Assembly: GCA_009801015.1 (NCBI GenBank)
Contig: VHZZ01010304.1
Coordinates: forward strand, 18,026 to 39,003
Source: Silene noctiflora
Taxonomy: Eukaryota; Streptophyta; Magnoliopsida; Caryophyllales; Caryophyllaceae
Length of the DNA stretch: 20,978 nt
Direction of reading: 5' to 3'
A model generated the notes under the pieces. The model did not search any database. It was not told the origin of the DNA and was given only the letters and a program-made list of their open reading frames with translations. The position numbers and the translations under genes are program-made. Shown one piece after another: positions 12,901-18,357 of this stretch. Each line of letters opens with the position of its first letter. Within the stretch, counting starts at the first letter, position 1.

Positions 12901-13312
12901 GTCAAAAGCTGCCAGCAATGTTGTTGAGAAATCCCAAGAGACAACCCCACAACCACCTGTACCAAACCTACTTGATTTGGGTGAACCTGATGAAGTTGGT
13001 GATTCTAAATCAGTATATGATCCTTTTAAGCAATTGGAAGGACTTCTGGAACCCGATCAAAGTGCAGTATCTTCAAATAATTCAAGTACCAACGATTCTG
13101 CCAAAGAATCTGACCTGTTGTCTCTGTATGGAGATAGTTCTATGAGCTCGCAATCTGGCTTTATCGCTCCTGATAATAAAGACGCTGTATTATCGCAAGG
13201 AAGCAAGGGCCCCAACTTGAAGGAAGCATTGCAGAAGGATGCACTTGTGAGGCAAATGGGTGTGACGCCAACAAGTCAAAATCCCAACTTGTTCAAAGAT
13301 TTGTTTGGCTGA
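988..13312 (+). CDS. AP4E: AP-4 complex subunit epsilon (AP4E), 11 exons
   Basis: Large epsilon subunit of the AP-4 heterotetramer, a coat adaptor at the trans-Golgi network. In Arabidopsis AP-4 sorts vacuolar cargo receptors. Exons: 988-1590, 3576-3761, 3994-4209, 4302-4412, 6343-6540, 6630-6761, 8398-8454, 9316-9432, 10374-10451, 11969-12112, 12356-13312 (TGA 13310-13312). All introns are GT-AG and phase 0. The product is 932 residues; from memory the Arabidopsis protein is about 938. It starts MEQLKTIGRELAMGSQGGF. Residues about 30-560 form the Adaptin_N helical-repeat trunk, with conserved blocks such as KMKEFIIRLVYIEMLGHD, KRTGYLAVTLFLN and SYDYHQMPAPFIQ. Residues about 615-932 (the last exon) are a Ser/Pro/Lys-rich hinge and tail. 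The tail ends SQNPNLFKDLFG. As I recall the plant proteins, there is no folded ear like that of human AP4E1. Exon boundaries were set by matching recalled Arabidopsis sequence and splice consensus. No breaks were seen. Confidence 0.95.
1545..2300 (+). repeat. Tandem copies of the exon 1/intron 1 junction
   Basis: The last 46 bases of exon 1 and about 190 bases of intron 1 are repeated directly downstream. Donor copies (CAAG then GTGATG) lie at 1590/1591, 1828/1829 and 2266/2267, spaced 238 and 438 bp. Copy 2 still reads through the exon in the same codon phase (SPSSV, then SHLASNF) with a few substitutions. Copy 3 retains TCTGTTAATCATCTTGTGTC and the donor. Copies 1 and 2 also share the intronic block TTAGAATGCTGTGTTTATTT. 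The first donor is the one that joins to exon 2 to give the conserved protein. Confidence 0.85.
1670..2640 (+). repeat. Degenerate intron 1 repeat with TTAGAATGCTGT motif
   Basis: A block containing GGAACTTTAGAATGCTGT, TTTGTTGAGTTACTGATCG, GATCTAATAATG and TTAAGTACAA recurs in diverged form. The first motif or a close variant occurs near 1670, 1741, 1910, 1975, 2070, 2325, 2503 and 2610. Spacing is irregular (about 65-255 bp), so this is a decayed, rearranged tandem array and not a clean satellite. It overlaps the larger duplication that includes the splice donor. Confidence 0.75.
2641..3575 (+). other. Remainder of intron 1
   Basis: AT-rich intron sequence with no reading frame or recognisable element. 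It closes with a T-rich tract and TCGCAG immediately before exon 2 at 3576. Confidence 0.7.
4572..4611 (+). repeat. Perfect 20-bp tandem duplication
   Basis: GAGAAATACTTTATACATGT occurs twice back to back (4572-4591 and 4592-4611) within intron 4. The pair is bracketed by two imperfect copies of GGCTTTTTC (about 4561 and 4617). Confidence 0.9.
5528..5560 (+). other. G-rich tract with G-quadruplex potential
   Basis: Six runs of three to five G occur within 31 bases: 5528-5530, 5535-5537, 5539-5541, 5545-5547, 5549-5552 and 5554-5558. They are separated by one to four A or T bases. The G-rich strand is the sense strand of AP4E, so it would be present in the intron 4 RNA. It fits the usual G3+N1-7 quadruplex pattern. 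Folding is inferred from the pattern only. Confidence 0.6.
5703..5967. mobile_element. Stowaway-type MITE in intron 4
   Basis: A 265-bp element bounded by CTACCTCCGTCTCA on the left and TGAGACGGAGGGAG on the right. These are inverted repeats matching the CTCCCTCCGT terminus of plant Stowaway elements. TA dinucleotides flank both ends (5701-5702 and 5968-5969), the target-site duplication of the Tc1/mariner-related Stowaway group. Inverted homology continues inward (AATTCTTTAC against GTAAAGAAAT). It has no coding capacity. Its movement would have depended on a transposase supplied elsewhere. Confidence 0.88.
6962..7144. mobile_element. Decayed Stowaway-like MITE in intron 6
   Basis: The left end begins CTCCCTCCCCCAGTCCCTG preceded by TA (6960-6961), the usual Stowaway terminus. 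About 180 bp downstream, AGGATATACAAATAAG and GTCAGAATGGAAG followed by TA (7145-7146) form a degenerate reverse complement of that end. The interior, including GTTTTGATACATTTTAG, resembles other plant Stowaway copies. The right end is poorly matched, so it is less certain than the left. Confidence 0.55.
8092..8157 (+). repeat. 33-bp imperfect tandem repeat in intron 6
   Basis: ATGGTGTCTTTTTGTACATG followed by GGCGTC recurs 33 bp later with T-to-A and distal changes (copies start at 8092 and 8125). Confidence 0.8.
8588..8974. mobile_element. Foldback MITE filling much of intron 7
   Basis: Nearly the whole segment is one inverted repeat of about 190-bp arms. The centre is CAATCATGAA (8758-8767), a 6-nt spacer and TTCATGATTG (8774-8783). 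Pairing continues outward. CAATTTTGTCC at 8723 faces CCAAAATTG near 8814, CTGAACATTTCTTC faces GAAGAAAATGTTCAG, and CTCCTTTTCTATA near the left edge faces TATAGAAAAGG near the right edge. No coding sequence is present. Exact ends and the target duplication are unclear, so the superfamily is not assigned. Confidence 0.72.
8881..8944 (+). repeat. 23-bp tandem repeat in the right arm of the foldback element
   Basis: AGTTCGAAAGATGGGGAGT plus TTTG or ATTG occurs at 8881-8903 and 8904-8926. A third partial copy (AGTTCGAAAGATGTATAG) starts at 8927. The left arm has only one counterpart, so the expansion came after the element formed. Confidence 0.85.
9428..9563 (+). repeat. 68-bp tandem duplication spanning the exon 8 donor
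   Basis: TGAAGGTACTGTAGCTTTTA begins at 9428 and again at 9496. Each unit runs to GGGGTAGTC, and they differ by a few substitutions and one indel. The first unit contains the true exon 8 end (GTGAAG then GTACTG at 9432/9433). The second contains an identical donor at 9500/9501. Use of the second would add 68 nt and read GTA CTG TAG, an immediate stop. Confidence 0.92.
9564..10373 (+). other. Remainder of intron 8
   Basis: AT-rich intron without a recognisable gene or element. It ends at TTTTAAAG before exon 9 (AYALTALMKIYAFE). Confidence 0.7.
10452..11968 (+). other. Intron 9 of AP4E (1517 bp)
   Basis: No gene or transposon was recognised. There is one short hairpin, TTGGCATG at 10961-10968 facing CATGCCAA at 10973-10980. 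The acceptor TTCTCAG precedes exon 10 (CQSLIEDLSASHSTDLQQRA). Confidence 0.75.
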
Positions 13313-13753
13313 CTTCATCAAGGTTTGTTACTCTGCTCTCTCTCGGCTTAGTAAATTTGAAGCGAAAGTACATGTTGAATGCACTGAGCCTCATGTATGT
13401 CCTCAAAATCCGATGGTCCAAAACAATTTCTTGTAATATGACTTGTAATCTTTAGTGTTAGACTACGAGGTTGGTGGTGTATATGTGGAATACCCGGAGA
13501 TGTTCGGTTTTCTTTTCTTTCATATATACGCCTGCTTTTCTAGCCATAAGCTGAGTAGATTGAATTTTTCGGCGCGTTTGGCAGGGGCTTTTCTCAGTGT
13601 GATGAAAGTTGATGAGGAATTGTATCACTACTATATCTTAATTCTTAAATAAGCCTGCAAGGATGTTTTTATTGCCCCAAGCATAGGCATTTGCTAATCC
13701 ACCATAATTGTGCTGAAATCAAGACGCCAATTAGTTGTTATGAAGTGTTTGTT
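13313..13753 (+). other. AP4E 3' untranslated region and downstream sequence
   Basis: Sequence after the AP4E stop. TTGTAATATGACTTGTAATC near 13431-13450 and AAATAAG near 13647 resemble plant far-upstream and near-upstream polyadenylation elements. The cleavage site cannot be fixed from sequence alone. The short forward frame at 13455-13652 looks like chance. Confidence 0.5.
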
Positions 13754-13768
13754 AATTTTAGAACCAAT

Positions 13769-13901
13769 TTTTATTTTTATTTTCTTTTTGGGTATAAAGG
13801 GAGGTACAAGGTGATTTTGATGACGACGAGTCTAAATCCACGTCATGAGCACCACTTTTCATAATTTTACGGTTATTCCCAACTAAGCTAGTTGAATATG
13901 C
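13769..13901 (-). mobile_element. tRNA-type SINE candidate with 15-bp target duplication
   Basis: A 133-bp insert lies between two exact copies of AATTTTAGAACCAAT (13754-13768 and 13902-13916), the size expected for LINE-mobilised retroposons. On the minus strand it begins near 13901 and has TAGCTTAGTTGG (13890 down to 13879), which fits the RNA polymerase III A box. After a 39-nt gap comes GGATTTAGACTC (13839 to 13828), a decayed B box candidate. The minus-strand 3' end is an A-rich tail (AAAAAGAAAATAAAAATAAA) directly against the target duplication. This order (A box, B box, A-tail, duplication) is that of a SINE. The B box is weak and the family is not identified. Confidence 0.68.
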
Positions 13902-13916
13902 AATTTTAGAACCAAT

Positions 13917-14385
13917 GGAATGCTCCTTACATAACTTGCGCAAATGTCGCTAACAGCTATGAGAAATGTATCTACTCTGAGATTTGGTCTGAGCTATGAA
14001 TTGGAAATTTTATCCCTTACATATAAAATAATATAATCAAATTTCATTTGTTCGAAATTGTGAAAGTAGACATTAAATTTAGTTCAAAGTAATGATTGTT
14101 TTCAACCTAAATTGTGAACATAAAGTAATAGATTTGTATTTTTTAAATGATTTTGCAAAAAGCAACTTTCTTATGCCTAAATTCCTAAAACTAGACATAT
14201 TGGGTGTGTCTGGTCAAAATACCCCCCTGGTCCAATACAGGTTGAATAAAGCCAAGGTCACGCTAATGCCTTTCTTCGCCATGTTTAAAATTGAAACAAA
14301 TATGTATTATGTATTTTTAAAATTGGGAGTATTTTTTCACACGTAAATTTTACTCTTTCACAAGTTGTACCCTTATTATTGTTTT
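13917..14385. other. AT-rich intergenic sequence
   Basis: No supported gene. A forward open frame at 14092-14346 has no recognisable protein features. TTTTACTCTTTCA near 14350 recurs in the adjoining inverted-repeat element, so decayed pieces of that family may extend here. Confidence 0.5.
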
Positions 14386-16252
14386 GGAAAAATTACAAAT
14401 AACCACCACGTATTTGTGTTTTTTTACAAATGGTAGTTGCTCTTTCATGTATGAGTTTTACTCTTTCATAAACGTTTTGTAATAACTTTTCCTAATAGTA
14501 CCCTCCTCAATAACAAATTCTCTCTTCTCTCTCTAAATCCTAATCAGCTCCTAAATTCTCCAATGGTAAATCATACGGAGTAGCTCTCAAATTCAATGAG
14601 TATTTACTTCTTTTGTCATCACATCAATTACATCATTCATCAATAGATGGTGAGAAACTTGCATACCAATAAGTCCCATTGCAAATGATTAATTATATGG
14701 TTTTCCATGAATGGAAAGTTCGATAGTTCATGGTCATCTATATGGACATATCCATAGTTTTACTACGCTCTTCATTTTAGCTAACTCGGTATCATCGGTT
14801 TATTGTTCCGCTTTGTTCCTTTATTGATCCCATCATTCTCATGTATATCTTGTGCGTCTCTACTAATATTGGTTCATTGGTTAGCAGTTTTAATTTATGT
14901 CTGACTCATTGTTCTGTTTACTCCGTTAATTTGAGGATCGAAGACGTACGAAGGCTTGTATGTTTGCTCGCCTTTTTCTTCAATTGATTTAGTCATTATT
15001 GAGAGGCTTAGGTTGAAATGGTGGGTGCGAGTGTGCAACGGTGATGGCGATGGCGGGTGGTACGGTGACAACAGTGATGGGGTGGCTCGTGGGCGACAAT
15101 GATGAGGTGTGGTAGATGAGTTTGGTGGTCACATCTGACGGTGATGGAGGGAGTCACGGCCAGCGGTGGCGGGACCCTAATTGGTGTTTTCTCCTCTTCT
15201 TTTTTCCCGTAAATTGACTTGGGATCAACATATTGACTCTGAATGAGATGCAAAAATAAGAAGGGCAAATGAGTCATTGCCGTTCATGAAAGAGTAAAAC
15301 CCGTACATGAATGAACACCACCCTTTACAAATAACCACTATGTATTTTGATTTTTACAAATAACCCCCATACTTCATGTATACTCCCCAATCACCACCGT
15401 ATATTTGACCCAAAACTCGTTTTTCATATTTTCCGACTCTTTAATTAATGATTTATGTGGAATACCAGTATTGCCCTCATTTAATTAGCCTTTTGCTCAA
15501 TATTTTCCCAATTCATCGCCCAAATAACCAACATTTTCCCCAATTCAATTAAGGAACCCTAAATCCCCAAATTCCTATAATAAATTTCCCCAATTCATTT
15601 GTTTCTCACTTCTCAATTATTTGCTTCCCTTTTGTTTTTTTGAATGTTGGTGGACTTATAAGAAGTACTTTGTACAAAAATTTGTTGAGAATTTGTTAAT
15701 GGAGATGATTATGCTCAACAATGTGCAAACAACAATGAACATGCATATGTAAACTGACCAACACATTTCAAAGAATACTGCGCTTTATAAAAGTATACGG
15801 AGCTCAAACTCCATTTGACTGGCCAATTGTTTCACCAATTTATTAAAAACATTCCCAATCTCGTTCTCTTCACCAGGCTGAGTTGAAAGAAAAGAATTTG
15901 ATAATTTAAGCCATAGGACTGAGGGAAACGGAAAAGGTAAATTGTTCTTACATAAATAAGGAGAATGTTGTGTTATTTGGGGATCTAGGGTTTCTTAATT
16001 GAATTGGGGAAAATGTTCTATGATGAATTAGGGAAATTGTTGTGCAAGTCTAATTAAATGAGGGCAATATTGGTATTTCGTGTAAATCGTTAATTGAAGA
16101 GTCGGAAAATATGAAAAACGAGTCTTGGTTCAAACATACGGTGGTAATTGGGGAGTTTACATGAAAGTATGAGAGTTATTTGTAAAAATCAAAATACATG
16201 GTGGTTATTCGTAAAAATACGCAAATACATGTTGGTTATTTGTAATTTTTCC
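14386..16252. mobile_element. Long-TIR element (Mutator-like MITE), split by a nested insertion
   Basis: The left end GGAAAAATTACAAATAACC (14386) is the exact reverse complement of GGTTATTTGTAATTTTTCC ending at 16252. The inverted repeat runs about 280 bp on each side (left 14386-14431 plus 15333 to about 15575; right about 15972-16252). It includes blocks such as CTCGTTTTTCATATTTTCCG and TTGCCCTCATTTAATTAG. Flanks TATTGTTTT (14377-14385) and TATTTTTTT (16253-16261) match at 8 of 9 positions. Long terminal repeats plus a 9-bp duplication point to the Mutator superfamily, but the T-rich flank makes this soft. The left repeat is interrupted by the element at 14432-15323. Without it the element would be about 966 bp. 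No transposase was seen. Confidence 0.72.
14432..15323. mobile_element. Nested TIR element with 8-9 bp target duplication
   Basis: An 892-bp insert flanked by exact TTTACAAAT (14423-14431 and 15324-15332). Its ends are inverted repeats of about 45 bp. GGTAGTTGCTCTTTCATG on the left matches the reverse complement of CATGAATGAACACCACCC on the right, and both arms continue into GTTTTACTCTTTCAT. The 9-bp duplication fits Mutator-like elements. If the preceding T belongs to the element, an 8-bp hAT duplication is possible. The interior includes a G-rich patch (about 15018-15175) rich in GGTGATGG repeats. No credible protein was found in it on either strand. Confidence 0.75.
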
Positions 16253-16498
16253 TATTTTTTTCATTTCCTCAGCCAATTAATTTATTTTCTCCCTCCCCTC
16301 ATCTCCCTTCACCACCACCACCACCACCACCACCACTTCACGGCCGACAACTTGTCACTCACTCGTACCCACTCCCGCCGTCCCGACTCCCAAACGCACC
16401 AGCGACACCACCCACTCCAGCCTTCTCACACCCAATCGCACCGTCCCAGATATACAACTTAGACAAAAACGGATATAAACTTTCATACATCAAAGCGT
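16253..16498. other. C-rich intergenic segment with CAC microsatellite
   Basis: Directly right of the long-TIR element. It contains a perfect (CAC)9 run at 16310-16336 followed by C-rich sequence to about 16450. The frame covering it reads nine histidines but shows no protein family and looks like chance. Confidence 0.6.
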
Positions 16499-16681
16499 TC
16501 TACTTGTGACGGACACTATTCGTCACAAGCTGAAGACGGATAGTACACCTCTCGCAATAAGGCAAGTGGGAGGGCAAATGAGGGAGAAATAAAGCACTCC
16601 ATGAATAGTACCACTTGTATATTATGAAAGGGGCACTATCAGTCTTCACCTTGCGACGGATAGTGCCCGTCTTCAATGAGA
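16499..16681. mobile_element. MITE with GTGACGG-type inverted repeats
   Basis: About 183 bp with long inverted ends. The left arm, starting CTTGTGACGGACACTATTCG and continuing into AAGCTGAAGACGG, mirrors the right arm GCGACGGATAGTGCCC and TCTTCAATGAGA with a few mismatches over about 50 bp. The interior has no coding potential. A target-site duplication was not clear, so the superfamily is not assigned. A similar but one-sided sequence occurs at about 18054-18100. Confidence 0.65.
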
Positions 16682-17147
16682 ATTTGTGTTCATATATACT
16701 CCGTACATACAAGAAGATGATCCATCGGCTGCTATGTGAAGTTTATCGACAAAGCATATGAATTTTCATATTAATGAGAAAGTTTGGCCAAGAAAGCATA
16801 GCCCAAGGAGTAAGGACTAATGCCGAATGCGTAAATGATTGTGCATTTGTGAACACAAAGCAAATGAATTTTATTAATTTCACTAATTAACAAACCTAAT
16901 AATTTCAATAAACATATTAAAAATTGTTAAAACATTAAAATTAATTTACAAATGGGAGAATTATAACTCATTGTTTAAGTTTTTAAAGTAATTAGCATCG
17001 ATTTGAGGGAAAAACTATATAAAAGAGTTAATTTGATTATATTAAGAATAAATTGTATGATATGAAAAATTTATGTAAAAATGTTTGTGAAAGAGTAATA
17101 TCCGTATGAAAAAGTAATTTCCTTAAAAATTAGTTTATTAAGTGGAA
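16682..17147. other. AT-rich intergenic sequence
   Basis: Strongly AT-rich (especially 16850-17130) with no supported frame or element. It ends where the RNase H-like fossil begins. Confidence 0.55.
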
Positions 17148-17280
17148 ATGGGGGAAGCAGACATTGCAGAAGCTAAAGCTATGGAATTCGTGTTAAGATC
17201 GGCATTCAAATTGGACTCGCTAATATAGTCATGGAATCGGATTGTATGGTCCACGTGTCGAATACAAATGCACACCTTCT
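17148..17280 (+). pseudogene. RNase H-like (RVT_3 type) coding fossil, 5' part
   Basis: From 17148 the plus strand reads MGEADIAEAKAMEFVLRSAF, the pattern of an RVT_3 RNase H domain (acidic residues then AEAxAxxxAL). One base appears to be missing near 17221-17226. After the frame change comes IVMESDCMVHVSN, matching the domain's VxxESDC strand with its catalytic aspartate. The fossil stops at the PIF/Harbinger insertion and resumes at 18031. Such domains occur in plant LINEs and in RNase H-like genes, and either source is possible. It is non-functional as it stands. Confidence 0.6.
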
Positions 17281-17282
17281 AA

Positions 17283-18027
17283 GAGCATGTACTATAGAGA
17301 GGAGGGCTTGATCCTCTTATTTCTTATCTCTCCCTCTAATTTTTTGACACCTCATCCTCTTTTTCCTCCACTACATTTTCCACTATCTACCTCCTCTTCC
17401 TCTACTCTTTTTCTTTTTTCCTCCCACAATAGAGAGGATCCTCTTACATTATTTTTTCTTATTATTTTATTTAATTATTGTATAATTACTAATATTGACC
17501 TACTTTTATATTGTTTTCATAATTTACAAATTACTAAAGCTAATTTAACGGAAAAAAACAGTGTTAATTAAATTAAAACTAATAACATATAAAATTCATA
17601 ACAAAATACATTAAAGGAAAATACATGAAATTTAACATTAAATCGCGATAAATATTCTTAATTTATGTCCGAGCCTTGAAACTTAGCCCACACATGCTCG
17701 ACCAAATCGTTCTTTAAAGACATATGTCTTTGTTTGTCATGTAGCAAACAAAGATAAAAACTAAAAATTAAAACATACAAAATTAAACCATATAAAATCA
17801 TTTCTAAATTTTATAAAAGATAAAATATAAAAATGATATCCACATGTAGTATGTTAATTAGTAAGTAGGCAGAAGGGCCAAGGTTAATTTTCCTCTAAAA
17901 TTAGAGGAAGAAGCTACCTTCCTCTTACTAAGAGGATGTACCCTAGAGAGTCTACAATAGAGAGGACCTCCTCTTAGAGGAGAGAGAGTACTAAGAGGAG
18001 GAAGAATCCTCTCTATTGTACATGCTC
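17283..18027 (-). mobile_element. PIF/Harbinger-type element, internally deleted
   Basis: A 745-bp element with terminal inverted repeats GAGCATGTACTATAGAGAGG (left) and CCTCTCTATTGTACATGCTC (right), one mismatch in 20. It is flanked by TAA on both sides (17280-17282 and 18028-18030), the 3-bp duplication typical of PIF/Harbinger. Subterminal copies of ACAATAGAGAGGA lie near 17427 and 17955. The interior is AT-rich and mostly non-coding, but it keeps the 3' end of a transposase frame on the minus strand (17658-17744), which sets the orientation. It sits inside the RNase H-like fossil. Confidence 0.85.
17658..17744 (-). pseudogene. C-terminal remnant of a PIF/Harbinger transposase
   Basis: On the minus strand, 28 codons up to a TAA at 17660-17658 include RHMSLKNDLVEHVWAKF. 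The pattern LKNDLxEHxWxxF is the usual C-terminal signature of plant HARBI1/DDE_4-type transposase proteins. It lies inside an element with the matching TIR and TAA duplication, which independently supports the family. The catalytic DDE region is absent; sequence upstream on this strand degrades into AT-rich sequence. Recognition of the signature is from memory, without a search. Confidence 0.6.
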
Positions 18028-18030
18028 TAA

Positions 18031-18053
18031 CCCCCTGGATAACATTGGGCAAT
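18031..18053 (+). pseudogene. RNase H-like fossil, 3' continuation
   Basis: Right of the PIF/Harbinger element the sequence CCCCCTGGATAACATTGGGC continues in the frame that was open at 17280. With one TAA copy it reads LLTPLDNIGQLV, a plausible continuation of an RVT_3 domain. It ends in MITE-like sequence at about 18054. Confidence 0.45.
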
Positions 18054-18357
18054 TAGTCTTACTTGTATCCGTCACAAACTTACGACGGGTCGGATAGTAT
18101 CTTATTTTGTGAAATGTTAAGAAAATGGGTTATGTGCACTTTGCATATAGTAGGATGCATAGTCAATAGCAGGCCATATTGAAAGTGACATTAATCAATT
18201 TAAAAAGTTTAAAAAAAAATTCCTTCCTAATGCACATTTTCAAAGGACAATATCAGATTGAAGAGGTAATAATTTTGAAACAAAATTAAAAGCACTTTCC
18301 ATTTTATCTCCGTTCATCATCAAAACGCCAAAATTCATGGACATTTTCATCTTCTTT
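18054..18357. other. Partial GTGACGG-type MITE and AT-rich sequence
   Basis: ACTTGTATCCGTCACAAAC and ACGACGGGTCGGATAG (about 18060-18100) resemble the ends of the MITE at 16499-16681, but no opposite end was found. The rest, up to the CACTA terminus, is AT-rich with no supported feature. Confidence 0.4.

Noticed and set aside
12750..13145. 131-residue frame inside the last AP4E exon
   Set aside because: Alternate frame of the hinge-coding exon. The AP4E frame is the conserved one.
13879..13890. A true tRNA gene at the A-box match
   Set aside because: No acceptor stem or anticodon arm could be formed around it. The target duplication and A-tail favour a SINE.
15008..15277. 89-residue minus-strand His/Pro-rich frame
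   Set aside because: Produced by the GGTGATGG-rich patch of the inner transposable element. No recognisable protein.
16148..16462. 104-residue frame with nine histidines
   Set aside because: Starts in a transposon TIR and crosses a CAC microsatellite, so is best explained as chance.
17242..17571. 109-residue plus-strand frame
   Set aside because: Crosses from the RNase H fossil into the PIF/Harbinger TIR, with low-complexity Leu/Ser/Phe. Not a gene.
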